A stretch of DNA of 64,000 nt, taken from assembly GCA_021432605.1 (NCBI GenBank), contig MU271146.1:1612001-1676000 (forward strand), given 5' to 3'. Positions 21,465 to 33,500 of this stretch are shown here, one piece after another. Source of the stretch: Coniochaeta sp. PMI_546. Taxonomy: Eukaryota > Ascomycota > Sordariomycetes > Coniochaetales > Coniochaetaceae. The notes under the pieces were generated by a model, which was given only the letters and a program-made list of their open reading frames with translations, had not been told where the DNA came from and made no database searches. Each line of letters opens with the position of its first letter. Position 1 is the stretch's first letter. Position numbers and translations under genes: made by a program.

Positions 21465-22409
21465 ATGGCGGAAGCGCCAGTTAAAGAGCCCGTGCCCACT
21501 GCCGCCCAGCGACCAGCTACACTGCTCCAACAAAAATATAGACAGGGGGCTCTGGAGAACCTTACAAGGACACAGGCTGGCTGAGCTGGATCTGGTGGAG
21601 ACGGAGCAGTGGATGTGTCTCGAAGCAGCGATACGCAATTTGTGAGGCACCTTCAGCAGAAGTTCGGGGCAAGGCTTCAAGACCCCAGGTTCCTGGATTG
21701 TGTTCAGAAACGCGCAGCTGAAGGCAACGCGCGAGCAGAGCGTTCTTGGCCTCGGCTTTTCCAGCCCTACTGAGTGACCGCACGCAGCAGGATAACGACG
21801 GGCCAGAGGCTGGATATAATGGTGATAATCAAGGTGGAAACTTGCACCGCCGACCAGACGGAGACACGAGTGATGCTGGTCCTACGTCCTGCGAGGTTCG
21901 ATCATTGGCGTAGTGGCTGCGATTGATCATTCGATCGTGCCTTCAGAGAATTGGATAGCCTTTGTGATTAAATCATACAGTCATAATAATTGGCGCCACT
22001 GTGCATTGATCATCAGCGAACCTCCACTCTTGGAGAGATATTCAGTACATAATGTAGTAAAAGTAGAGTCTACTTGACTTCATAAGGTACCTTACTTTAC
22101 CAAAACAAGCTATGGCGTGAGGTATGGATGTCTCTACCTGTGCTGTGGTAGGTGGGTGGGGTTTGTGGGCCGATCCTGGCGTCTGACTGAATGATTCTCG
22201 CCATCGCAGTCTAAAGTACATGACATCCTGAACTCGTTAACCTCGAGAAGCCCAGGCGAATTCAACGACTATACCCCCGTGGTGTCTCATCTTTACACCT
22301 GCCGCCTCTGAATCGGATAACCACACGTAGATTGTGAATGGCCGACTCGACCGCAGCTCAATTGGTGTTCACTTGAATATGTAGAGCTGTGAGAATTACA
22401 ACTATCAAC
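21465..22409. other. Intergenic region, HIS3 to the Rcf3-like gene
   Basis: About 945 bp holding the HIS3 3' flank and the promoter of the following small gene. A GGTACCTTACTTTACC word occurs near 22086. No gene is supported. Confidence 0.45.
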
Positions 22410-22835
22410 ATGAAGTCTCACAATGCGATGAGGGATGAAGAAGCCGTGGATGCAAGCTGGGAAGCAACTCGGGGCGCAGTCTACGGAGCAATCAAGTGGG
22501 GAGCCGTCACGGCCGCTCTAGGAGGTGTTGGTTACGCTCTCTCGCCGCTGTATCGAGGCTTAACAATTCAATTCAAAGTGTACGTTGACATCCAGGTCTA
22601 ATACACCTTGCTCCGTTGCGCTGGGCCAGTGCCCCTTTCGAGCTCACTGATCCTGAACCGGTTGTACGGCAACAGTTACATCCAGATGTCCGGCATGGTC
22701 TTTGGCGGCATGATAGAAGCTGATCACCGACTACGCGAGTATGAGGCCCGAGTGAGGATGCAGAAACGTATCCAGAGGGATAGGGCCATGTGGCAGAAAT
22801 TCGAAGAGCAATACGGCAAGGATGACGAGGAATGA
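22410..22835 (+). CDS. Small membrane protein resembling Rcf3 (respiratory supercomplex factor)
   Basis: Two exons, 22410-22579 and 22676-22835, encode 109 aa. The junction reads LTIQFKV-YIQMSGMVFGGM. One or two short hydrophobic helices (AIKWGAVTAALGGVGYAL and YIQMSGMVFGGMI) are followed by a charged helix (EADHRLREYEARVRMQKRI). From memory, yeast Rcf3 (a small inner-membrane protein associated with cytochrome c oxidase and related to the HIG1-type C-terminal part of Rcf2) shows the same pattern: YR, a QxxV word, a Ser/Met-Gly helix, then AD and a basic helix. The resemblance is by pattern, not alignment. There is no clear cleavable presequence. The start at 22410 has a good context (ATCAACATGA). 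An alternative view is a generic fungal mitochondrial or ER small protein. Confidence 0.6.
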
Positions 22836-23041
22836 TTGTCGAGTGTCTGAGGACTCTCCAAAAGGCTCAGTTGATGATACAGCGAGCAATCTGTAGAAAG
22901 CTGAGCTCAAATAGCTCCCTATGTTCATGTACAAACACCTATAATCCCAGCTAAATTCCAATCCGAAACCAACGCCAGGGCCATGCTAACTTCCAGCCAT
23001 AAGAACCAAACTCCCATCCATGCCCTCCGTGGCAGGCATCA

Positions 23042-24177
23042 TCACCTCTTTGGTGGCTGAAATTTCCGAGGATCCATGTTGAGCTTGCACAACCTCACCA
23101 CACACCCGCTCAGCTGCAACAATGTCTGTACGCCCTCGAGAATCTTCATATGCGTGAACCCAATCTCCTTGATAAACTCCAACTTGGCGTGCTCGCTTAG
23201 CGTGGGTATTGTCTTGGTGACCTTGAACATGGTGGAGATAATATCGTGGCTCGAGTACCCTAGGTCCCACAGCTCCCGCAGCGAGTCCAGGGCCGAGTCG
23301 ACATTGCCCTCGTAGCACGCCTTGAGCATAGCCTGCACCTTGATCGGGTGCGGCGAGTCGACGACCTTGAACACATTGTCACCTGACACAAAGCCGAAGC
23401 CGGCGTAGGTAGACTGCAGGTTGTTGATGGCCTGCCGCATGTCGCCCTCGGCGCTAAAAACCAGCGCCGCCAGCCCGTCGTCGCTGTACTCTACCTTTTC
23501 TGCCTCAATGATCTGGAGTAGCCGCTTGACGACTTGAGCGTCGGTCAACCGCGCGTACCGCAGGATTGCGCAACGGGACTGCAGCGGCTCGATGATCTTG
23601 TTGGACTGGTTGCACGCGAATGCGAAGCGCGTGGTATTGCTATAGATCTCCATCGTCCTGCGAAGCGCCTGCTGCGCGCCGGAAGTCATGCTGTCTGCCT
23701 CGTCTAGTATGACTATCTTGTGCCTTCCGGGGGGGAGCGTGACCTTCTTCTGTGCAAAGCCCTTGATGCGGTTGCGCACCACATCAATGCCACGCTCGTC
23801 ACTCGCGTTGAGCTCCAGCACAGCTTCCTTGTATGCGTCACCCAGCAGTTGCCGTGCGAGACAGAGGACACTCGTTGTTTTGCCGATACCCGGCATACCG
23901 GAGATTATAACGTGGGGCATGTTTCCGTCTTTGGCGATGATCTTGAGGCGCTCTATTGTTTCGGTGTTGCCGACAATGTCGTCCAGGAAGACGGGGCGGT
24001 ACTTCTCGACCCTGCGCCATCGTATGTCAGGCATGACCCTGTTGCTTGACCAAACGGATATAGGGATACTTACCATGGCAGCTCATAGGTGGCTGATCCA
24101 TTTGAGGTCGCTGTCAAGGCTTTCTTCGCAGCGGAAGTCGAAGACTCGCCCGTCTCCTCGATTTTCTTTGCGGGCAT
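23042..24177 (-). CDS. RFC4: Replication factor C small subunit (yeast Rfc4 / human RFC2)
   Basis: AAA+ subunit of the clamp loader that opens PCNA and places it on primed DNA; also in the Rad24, Ctf18 and Elg1 variants. Exons 24074-24177 and 23042-24011 encode 357 aa. The splice junction restores [18 protein letters not shown]. Walker A is GMPGIGKTT (residues 73-81), Walker B is VILDEADSM, the arginine finger motif is [10 protein letters not shown], and sensor 2 is [13 protein letters not shown]. The block [15 protein letters not shown] is specific to the Rfc4/RFC2 orthologue group. The Ser/Thr-rich N-terminus encoded by exon 1 is the usual variable part. It is convergent with the Rcf3-like gene. 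Confidence 0.95.
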
Positions 24178-24610
24178 TGTGGTACGATCACTGTTTCAAA
24201 GAGCGACGGTGCTGCTGCTGAGCTTCGGGTGTGCGGGCCCTCTTCGAGTAGAGTGATGGATATTTGGGGAATACAATGTGAACGCTGAGGTCGACGCGAC
24301 GCGAGACGCGCTCTACAAAATGTTAGAGTGGTTTGGAGCACGGACCATGTCAATTGAGCTACCAACATATCGGATTTTAGCCCTGTCTGCGTCATCAGTC
24401 AACTTCGACATTACGCCAAGTTACGTATATGTATCTATCTATTCCTTGCAATTTTCTATAGATTCTGTGAAGCTCACGAAGACGCCCTTTACATGATTCG
24501 TCTCGTCACCATGAATCACATGTCATGCAGTCTCGCTCGAGACCCACGCCCTTGACAAACTTTTCCGATCCTCAGCTTCCGTCTTTCGTGGCCTCATTTC
24601 TATACATGTC
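24178..24610. other. Intergenic region: RFC4 promoter and argJ 3' flank
   Basis: A 433-bp spacer between two minus-strand genes. Nothing further was identified. Confidence 0.4.
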
Positions 24611-26137
24611 CTACGTCCGATAGTCGCCATTGATTGTACTGGTCCAATTAGCAAGGGTCCAGATTGGGCAGGGTGTAGAATGCCTCAACTCACATATACT
24701 CATGGCTATAGTCGCAAGTCCAGTAGGTGGCGTGTTTATCGCCAGTCCCAAGCCGGACGAGGATCTCCAGGTCTTCAAACTCCAGAATCTCTGCTGCTCG
24801 GGCCTCATCAACCAACTCCGGCTCTCCGTTGACCAGAAGCTTGAGCTCAGCTGAGCCGTCAGCAGGAATGAAAGATACACTCGTCTTCTCCGGTGCAATG
24901 TCAGGCACCTCGTTGATTGCTTCGCCTGGCTCGGAGATCAGGGAGTATCCTGTCGCGCACAGAATGCGACCCCAGTTCGCATCCTTCCCGTACAAGGCGG
25001 TCTTGACCAGAGGTGACCGTGCAATTGTGCTGGCGATTTTGCGAGCGGCCTGCTCACTTGCTGATTCGACTACTCGGATCGTAACGAACTTTGTGGCACC
25101 TTCGCCGTCGCGGACGACAAGCTGGGCAAGCTCGGCAGCGAAATCTGAGAGGACGGTCTGGAAGGCTTCATAGTCGGGCGACGAGGTACTGCTGATCTCC
25201 TTACCGCCAGCAGCACCGTTCGCCAATAATGCAACAGTGTCGTTTGTGGAAGTGTCGCCGTCAATGGTTATGCTGTTGAAGGAGCGGTTTACGGCGTATT
25301 TAAGAGCCGAGGGCAGAACGTCTGGTGAGATGGGTGCGTCGGTAGTTATGATTCCAAGCAGAGTGGCCATGTTCGGATGGATCATTCCTGCGCCTTTGGT
25401 CATGCCGGCTATCCGGTACTCGACAGAGGGCGAAGAAGGTAGCGTGAAGGCCTTGGAGATGAGCTTCGGGAAGGTGTCGGTTGTGCATATGGCCCTAGCG
25501 CAGGTGATCCAGTGCTCATGCGACGAACCTAACGCACTGTGTGCTTTGGGGATATTGTTCGTGATCTTGTCGATTGGAAGCCTATCATAGGGTCAGTCAA
25601 TTCATGAGATTGTGCCATCAGGGAACCGTGAACTGCATACCGCTGGCCAATGACTCCTGTACTCATGACAATTGTGGCCCCTTCGTTTCCGACGCACTTG
25701 TCTGCCTCCTGAGCCATCTTGGCGGCATCCTCTAGGCCGCCTTTGCCGGTGACGGCGTTCGCGCATCCCGAGTTGACGATAACGTTTTGTATTCCGCGGT
25801 TCTTCTTGCTCTTCAACAAGTCTCGACTAAAAGTGACGGGAGCTGCCTGGAACTTGTTCTTGGTGAAGACGGCGGCGGCAGCACACGGCTGCTCCGAAGT
25901 GACGAATGCTACGTCGGGCTTCGTGGTGTTGCCTGGCTTCACACCGACATTGATGCCCGATACCTTGAACCCCTTAGGGTAGGTGCCGGACTTTGGCACA
26001 TACTTCTTTTTGGCTGCTGGTATCGAGCCTTGGGCTGGAGCTGAATATTTCCTCGCTTGCTTGAGCTGGTTGGTCAATTGAACACGGGATTGCCTTAGTG
26101 GCTGCCATAAACAGCTCGACAAGCTTCCTGAAGACAT
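24611..26137 (-). CDS. argJ: Mitochondrial ornithine acetyltransferase / glutamate N-acetyltransferase
   Basis: Bifunctional arginine-pathway enzyme of the mitochondrial matrix: transfers acetyl from N-acetylornithine to glutamate and can make N-acetylglutamate from acetyl-CoA. Exons 25641-26137, 24694-25581 and 24611-24638 encode 470 aa. The last exon is only 28 nt and supplies the conserved end ITINGDYRT. Exon 1 begins with a Ser/Arg/Gln presequence lacking acidic residues ([18 protein letters not shown]), suited to mitochondrial import. The autocleavage site is [11 protein letters not shown] with the new N-terminal nucleophile at Thr239; other signatures are [30 protein letters not shown] and [12 protein letters not shown]. 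The ATG at 26137 is the first in frame. A perfect Gcn4-type site lies upstream, as expected of a cross-pathway-controlled gene. Confidence 0.96.
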
Positions 26138-26884
26138 GATCAAGACGTTGAGTGAGTCTGCAGAGGCCTCAAAAGATAAAGAACTTCAATTGAGCCTTTA
26201 TACTAGCAGAGAAGTGAGTCAACCAGCCCTTTGCGGCGACCAAGACAGCTAGGCCGGCCTGGCGGTACCGGAGTCGTGATCTACAGGGGTCCTTATCGTC
26301 GTTATCAACGGTCTATAAACTTCTCCCTGGCTCATCAAATATCTTTCCCCCAAGTTTGAACACTACCACTCGGCTCCTCGTCTTTGCTGCTCCAACCATC
26401 GCATCATTCACCGTCTTGAAAGGACAGCAAGCTACGGTTGCTCGTCAGGCGGTCATACGGCCAATATTTCATGAAATTTTTCAAGTGTTTGGTCACGCTT
26501 CAACATTTCTCAGACCTGTCAAACAAACTTGCCAGAACGCGAAACCCCACAGCCAGTTCCCAACTGGAAACTGAACCCCGCCAGCCCAGGGCTTGAAGCT
26601 CCAGAGCTTGTGCGGGTCCCACGTGATCTACACGCTCCTTTATTTGCTCGATTCTTTCCGATGGCTTTGTCACTTCCTTCCAATTCCATCGAATTGGACA
26701 CGGTTGACATCTGAAAATGCCAACGTCGGCAATGCGGCTCCCTGCCGTTTTCTCTCTTTACACGTACAACTTCCGCTCATGAACAGAGCGAGTGCTCTTG
26801 ATGACCTTTCTACCTTTTTGCCTTTGCGAAAGAGTCAAGTAGACAAACCACACTGTTCTCCTCTCTAGACAAGCAACACGCACA
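26138..26884. other. Divergent promoter region, argJ / derlin
   Basis: A 747-bp region with the two TGAGTC words listed separately near argJ and a CT-rich leader before the derlin gene. No gene is supported. Confidence 0.5.
26215..26221 (+). promoter_or_regulatory. Gcn4/CPC1 consensus site upstream of argJ
   Basis: TGAGTCA is a perfect TGASTCA match about 78 bp upstream of the argJ start; the weaker TGAGTCT follows at 26153-26159. Binding by the cross-pathway control activator is inferred from the consensus and from the gene's role in arginine synthesis. Confidence 0.6.
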
Positions 26885-28111
26885 ATGTCCGAGATCATGG
26901 ATGCTTACTGGCAGGCGCCGGCCATGGCCAGGTTAGTTCATCTCGTTCCTGCCTTCGCTCAAGAACCACTTGTGCTGACATTTAGTTCTCCAGAACGCTC
27001 ACGACTGCTATTGTTGTAACCTCAATTGGCTGCTACATGGGTCTACTCCCATTTGGCTGGTTCTACTTTGCACCTTACACTCTGCTCCGGATCCCGCCTG
27101 GGATATGGCGGCCCTTCACGGCCTTCTTCCTCACAACCCCCAAGCTCGGCATCGTTCTTGATCCCTACTTCGTATATCAGTACATGACGCAGCTCGAGGT
27201 GGCCAGCACGAAATTTCCCAGAAAGGAAGATCTGCTGTGGTACCTGCTCACTGTTGGCACCATGATTATTGTAAGCTCCTGTCTTCTACCTAGACCATTG
27301 CTCCATGAGCTGTGTTTCATTCTGTGTCCTTCATTTTCGCTTTTCCCCCCTGTTGCATTTGTTGTACTTGCACCTCAGCATATCTGCCCGCATAGTGCTC
27401 AATGCTCTCAACTATAGCGGTTCCTGGAACTGAGGAAGATCACCCCTGCACTTCGGCCTGTCCATCATTCGCAAATAAAAGGGCAGGTCGCGGTGTGGGC
27501 ATGGTGGGATGTCACAATGGATGACTCGGGCGACAGATTCTCTACTTTGCTCGGGTGGTTTTACTTGCTCCCTACATTTCAATCGGGGGCATACTCGTTA
27601 CTATCTCGTCGAGTTTTTCACTGTGGATTGGCGACATTGCTAACTCCTACAGGGGCTCAACGTGTACTTCACCGGAGAGGTGTTCTTCTTACAGGGGCTT
27701 ATTCTTGCCCTCTGCTACACGGCGATGCAGGACCAGCGCGGACAGAAGGCCGGCTTCTACTTTTTCACGGTCCCTGCCCAACTCGTACCCTTTTGCATGC
27801 TCGGCGCGACCCTGCTTATGAACCCCCAAGGCGTGCCACTACAGCTCACAGGTCTGGTCGCTGCGCACATGTACGACTTCTTGACACGTATCTACCCCGA
27901 GTTCGGAGGAGGATCAAATCTCTTGCCAACGCCCGCGTTCTTGTCTCGTCTTATCCAGACCCCAAGAGTCATGCAGCGCGACTTTGGTACGGCTTTCAGG
28001 GCCCAGCCGCCAAATCAACCTGCAGCAGGGAGGAGTACTGGGACGGCAGGCTCTGTGCTTCCTGATTCATGGCGGAGCCGGGGGTCTGGTCATCGCCTGG
28101 GAGGAGACTAG
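26885..28111 (+). CDS. DER1: Derlin (Der1-like ER membrane protein)
   Basis: Catalytically inactive rhomboid relative of the ER membrane that helps retrotranslocate misfolded proteins for ER-associated degradation. Exons 26885-26931, 26994-27270 and 27653-28111 encode 260 aa. The short N-terminus (MSEIMDAYWQAPAMA-RTLTTAIV) is family-like. Derlin signatures include the P-x-IWR-x-T/F loop (IPPGIWRPFTAFF), DPYFVYQYMTQLE, then after the second intron NVYFTGEVFFLQGLILALCYTAMQD and AAHMYDFLTRIYPEFGGG. There is no GxSG motif, as expected for a derlin. The second intron (27271-27652, 382 bp, donor GTAAGC, acceptor CTACAG) is several times longer than others here; joining its flanks gives TMII-GLNVYFTG in frame. 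The Gly/Ser/Arg-rich C-terminal tail is variable in the family. Confidence 0.92.
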
Positions 28112-28442
28112 ACTTTGACAATGCATGCATCTTCACATAGACTTAACTGTTTCCGCGCAATGTATGATACCAATATGACATGTTAAATCTTATCCTACTG
28201 CCAATGGCTATTTGTAGTCCATACTACTATCACACGATTGACACTTAACGACGTTCTCTGCCTATATCCAACGATGAAATGCCGAGATATGCCCAAAGCA
28301 AAAACCTGAACTCCATAAGGCAGCTTCGGTGCATTCGAAGACTCCAGTTCCAAACCCAAACCTACATCATAGGTTCCGTAACACCGTAGACACCTCCAAA
28401 TCAAGAATACATAGAAGCTAGTCCAACCAAGACTTAAAAGGC
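28112..28442. other. Convergent 3' region, derlin / surface protein
   Basis: A 331-bp, rather AT-rich spacer with both 3' ends. Nothing else was seen. Confidence 0.4.
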
Positions 28443-30585
28443 TCACCAAAGCTCCTCCCTTGCACTCTCAAGCGGCACTTCCCCAACCCACCCCTTCCGT
28501 ATGAACGTCTGCTCGACAATCCCATCCTGAAAGTGCAGACCGCTTACGCCTCCGCCCGCAGCATTGCCCAGGAACCTCGCCGCACCGGGGCCCACAGTCC
28601 CGTGTCCGCCACTACCACCCTCCGGTGCCGACCTGTCGCGGAAAGTCCGATGGTCGTCCCGGAAGGCGAGCGGGCCGGAGATCTCGATGTCCTCCATGCC
28701 CGGCAGGGGCTTGCCCGATTGCTGCTGGAAGGGCGGGGTCTTTTGCTGTTGCTGGCGGGTGCGATGGGCGGCTGTGGTGCCGCTGCTGGGGCCGGAGAGG
28801 GTGAGAGGCGGTGGCTGTGGCCTGCCGCGGGCACGGGAGGCGTGGAGAGGGACGGGCTGGATGAGGTTTGGGTTGGCGGGAGATGATTTGGTTGATGAGG
28901 TCGATGAGGCGCGGGCGCGGGTTGTCATTGCTGGTCCTGGTCCGGCGGCAAAGGAGGCGAGGGGTAGGTGGTCTGGGCTTGGTTGTTGCTGCTGCTGGTG
29001 ATACTGTGGGCTAGGTTCATGCTGCTGCTGCTGCTGCTGCTGTAGCTGGTGTTGTGGTTGTTGGTCAGCGGCGTATATACCGTGTCGTTCGAGTTGGCGC
29101 ACTGCTGTGTCGCGGATGTCTGTTTCCAACGATGGGTTGATGGTCAAGGGGATCGGGATCTGACGGTCTCGTCGTTGGGACAGAGAGTGTGCGCTGCCTG
29201 TACTCTCGGAGGTTCTGTGTGAGGATGTTTGAATACTTGCCGAGTCTGTGACTCGAGCTCTTGAAGGTCTTCGTGCCGGCGGCGGCGCGGACAGTGCTAT
29301 CGGTGCTTGGGAGTCGAACGACGGGTTTCTGGAGTGCTGAGTGGAAGAGAACTGGCTTGCCGTGGCGGTTGCTGGACTGTTTCGACGTATGATCGCCCGC
29401 GGTATGTAAGCCGGGTGTATGGGCATTGCGCTGGGAGACTTTTGCAGCTCTTCCCTCGACAGTTGTCGACTATGAACGGAAGCTTGCTTCTTCTGGGTGT
29501 CACTTGGTTTGTCGTCGCTGACTTCACTGCCGCCATCGGCACCTTCGATGCCTTGAGTCGGGCTCTTGTAGTCCAAGGTGTAACTAGGCCCCTCTAGCGC
29601 TATCTCGGTGCTCTCCCCGGGATAAAGCGGATACGTAGGGTACCCAAGATAGGATGCATAACTGGCGCGCCTGGCCCTATCCTCCTTATTGTACCGGCGT
29701 TGCCGACAATAGTAAAGAAGAAAAAGAATCGCACCACCCAGAAAGAGGGCAGCCGCGCCGACAGCTATACCAACGATGGCGCCGACAGAGAGGTGTGTGG
29801 GTGCGTCGTTCTGGCCAGTGGCTGTTGCGTTGGAAGTGGTATCGCCGTCTGTGATGTTGACTGCTACCTGGCTGAAGAGACTTCCGCTCAGACCCAGGAG
29901 TTTTCCAGAAACTGGCTGTTGCTCACACCCGGCTTCGAGAGCTATCAGAACTGCACGATACCATCAGCGATACACCCTAAGCCAGGTACAGTTAATCGTA
30001 CAGTTGGAGAGGTACTCGTTGCTAGGACTAGCTTGCAGGCATCCTATGCATGTCGTCCTGCTTTGACCTCGGAAGGCCGAATTGTCTGCTGTGCAGTATC
30101 CGAACTCGTTCCCGCCTGCCGTGCTCAACTTGTCCGTCTCTAGCGCACTCTGCAGCGGGTTGCAGACATAGTCGACGTTGCAAGCCGAAGTCTCGTTCTT
30201 GAAATTGGCTCCTGGATATCGGAAAAGACAGACGTCTGCCGCAAAGCGCAAGTTATCTTTAGTGTCGCGTTAGCTAGTAAGCTTGATGCTCTACGGCCGC
30301 AAATCTGGACTCACAGAGTAACCAGGCAACGTCACTATCGTCTCCCGAAAAGTAACGGCTCGTCTGCAAACAGTCTATACAATTCCTGAACTTCAGACCT
30401 GTTGAGGTTGTGGAGAAGTCGGTATCCAAACAGACGATTTCTGATGTGTTTGTATTGACCGCCCCATCAATGGTACACTGGGGGGAGCACGGCGAACCTG
30501 GTGATACTTGAAAGGCACAAGATGTCGAGAGGAGCAAGACGCTCCACAGAGCACGCAAGGTGCTCGGCACTGTATGGACCAGCAT
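28443..30585 (-). CDS. Cysteine-rich single-pass surface protein with poly-Q cytoplasmic tail (paralogue 1)
   Basis: Exons 30315-30585, 30002-30256 and 28443-29950 encode 677 aa. An N-terminal signal peptide (residues 1-25, hydrophobic ALWSVLLLSTSCAF) is followed by a Cys-rich extracellular region (about 28-205) with GSPCSPQC, CIDCLQ, YNLRFAADVCLF, GYC, TCIGCLQA and EAGCEQQ. A single membrane helix follows at about 230-254 (LSVGAIVGIAVGAAALFLGG), then a basic stop-transfer (YYCRQRRYNK). The ~400-residue tail is Ser/Pro/Gln-rich and disordered with a CAG-encoded Gln run. Such genes are often labelled LPXTG-domain proteins in Sordariomycetes; a sensor or wall-contact role is plausible but unproven. 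It is paralogous to the gene at 42260-44057: the first intron has the same position, phase and an AAG-type acceptor. The second intron is private to this copy. Confidence 0.82.
28980..29075. repeat. CTG/CAG triplet-rich tract in coding sequence
   Basis: Interrupted runs of CTG and TTG triplets (CAG/CAA on the coding strand) encode a glutamine tract in the tail of the surface protein, with one uninterrupted Q7 stretch. Such tracts vary in length between strains. Confidence 0.8.
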
Positions 30586-33500
30586 TCTAGCCGAGCAAAC
30601 CTCGATGGTTTGGAAGAGGAGAGGAGGAGGAGAGCAAACGTGAAGCGAGGAGGGAAGGTTATCTGCAGATGGTGACAGACATAGTGGGTAAGGTTGTACA
30701 ACGACAGTGTAAGTCCACCTGCAGAATATACTGTTAGGCCTGCATAAGTGTGAAGGCTTCAGATCACCAACGCTCGTCTCTCCGCTCCCAAGCCCTTGAA
30801 AAAGTTCAAGGTACTGTACCTCGGTGAAAAAGTGACGAAGGGAGCCAAGGCTGTGAAATGGGCAGTGGCTGCTCTATTTTACTATATGGCAAGCGCCAGC
30901 ATCAGTACTCAAGCCCCCGGCCCGTTTTTTATCATCAAAACCGGCAAAGGCATGTCGACACTCATCAGCCTTCTTCGTTGACAGCCATCTCCGAGTGGTT
31001 TCCCATTCATCGTACCGTCTTTCCCGACAGAGTCGGGCACTGACAGACAGGGGTAGACGACGGGAGGACATGTTTCCCAGCCAATCGACTGGAGCACGAT
31101 AAACCAATCCCTCTGACTGCTTACATGTGGACATTGCCGTGGATCCAACCAAAATGTGGAGGAACAGATGGATGGGGGCGAGAAGGCGTGGAAACAAACG
31201 ACGTTGGGGGCCGGAGGAAGAGACGAGGTGGCAGCCAAATGCTTGCTGTCCACTGTGTCCTGAGAACTCAAGGGCCGCTCGGGAGTGGTGCCTAACCAGC
31301 TGCCCACGCCATCTGGCCCGTGATTGGCTCAAGGGCGCGTAAGTGCTTAAGCCCGGCTGAAGGACGTTCATGGAGGTAGCGAGCGGCCAACGGTGACTGG
31401 CTAGAGAAGCGAAGGCTTCGGTAAGAAAGGCCAGGGGGGTTTGGTGCGCGTTAACGCTGGCCGTTGATCATCCCCTCTGACCTTCTCCGCGTCTGTACAC
31501 CCTCATCCAAAGGTATGTGCAGCCAATCACACCCTGCAGGCCAACAATCAGCCTTCCGAGATTAACAAACACGCAGTCAATCTCTGAACACTCCTTTGGG
31601 AGGGCAAGCAAGAAGAAGAAGGTGACAAACACACCCTTGGAAGTCTTGGAGTCTTAATGGAGGGGCGGAATGACCTGCAGGTGTCTCAACAACGCCATAC
31701 TATGCAGACTTGCAGTATATTACGCATTTCTAGCGCCAACAGACACCCCCATCTCGGCGAAGAAGTGGCAAGGAAATTCGGCAAACGAACTGGACTTGCA
31801 CATTCCCACAACGTACTTCACAGTTGATGTTTCAAAGAGGATGGTGGGCCGAGAAATGCGTCCACAAGACATGTAGCTTGTCGGCCAAATGACTCTGATG
31901 ATGGATGAGGATCCCAGTGTTGCATTGCAAGCGCCTTGAGAGGGACCAGTTTATCGCGCGTTTCTCTGAATTTAGGTTTAGCGTAGATCTCTACCTTAGC
32001 TTATGATCTGCCGCGGACGCTGGAACAAGCCTTCCGAACCTGGTTTTGGCGTGGGGAACTTGAAGGTTGCTGGTGACAGTGGGGCCTCTGATGAGCGGGA
32101 ACGGCTTCCTTCCCGATCCAAGCCACGAGCTGTGAGATGAAAGTGCTTTCCTGCAGAGAATTTGTGATATCCCTCTGCTGCTTTTCCTCTTTCGGTGATC
32201 TCTTGGTCTATCTCAGTCTTTGTCCCGTTCGCGGCGATTCCCGCTGTGATGTTCTCTTTGCAGCAGCCACATATTTATTTAACCGCCCAGGGTCCTCACT
32301 TGTGAAATCCTCCCACAATCCTTGCGCCCTAGACTGTTGCTGCCAACAGTCCCCTCCAACGTTCTCAGTACTGATGTTATTTGTCGATCTTTGCAGCCGG
32401 ATATCTCGCGGAGCTTTAGCGGTTACATACCTCCGCATAACATATGGATTGAGCCAATAAATATGACGCACAGGAGATACGTATCGGAATCTCGGCTCGT
32501 CGTTATATCGTCTCGTCGTTATATCGTCTCGGGGTGCCTATATGACAGAACGGGAAGCCGTAAACTACATATGTACCGCCTTACTTGGGCACAATGTCAT
32601 ACAACCGGGCTAGTACAACCTGCTGCTTGCCTTTCACCCTTCGTTCAGCCAGCACGTATGCCGGCAGTGGTATATTTCGTCTCAAATTCAAGGAAGCAAG
32701 GCTGACCGGCTTGGACTCCCGTGGTAGGATCTCTCAAGGTCAGTGCGGCGCCTCAACAGATACCTTCTGGTAGGGCATCGCAGTACGTGGAACATCTTTG
32801 GAACATAAGTTAGGGATAAGGTAACGATCCAATATAATCTAAGCAAGAGTACGTACATATCCTTCGGAGATCAAAACTACTGGGCAACTGGACTTAGCAC
32901 TCACAACTGCTTGGGTGCGGGCACCTAATGTACCCGGGGCCTTTGGCTTAACGTGAGTAATCTTCGCACAGGCAGGCCCCTGGTAGAACCTAGCATTCCT
33001 GTGCACAAAGTGCTATTCGCAGATGGTGGTCACCATCGAGCGTTGATCAGCCATATAGGTGGCGACAGGATCTTCTGTACTACGTAGTGATCAGCAACAA
33101 TAGCATTGCTGTGTACGTGTACAATTCCATTGGGCAACCCATCTCGACCCTCGAGAAAGATACACAGGATTAGATGGCAAAAAGTCATTCCTCGAAACCT
33201 CAACGACTCGTTCGCCCATTGGAAGTCTCTCGACTTATAACAGGCGATATATTAACGTCTCATTCGCAAGCGATGAAGGGGCGTCCTTGTAGTGAAAGCA
33301 AAGACATGGCCTTGCACCATTATGACAATTTCGGAACACATCGTAACAGAATTAAGCTATCTCCGCAGTGGCATGACATACTCCATCCATATCCACGGCT
33401 CGAAGACGGCTTGAGGAACACTTTCACGACTCCTAGAGACATGCCGGATGAGACACAGACTTACCCAGCATCTGATGTGCCGAGAGTTGCTGAGCTGTCC

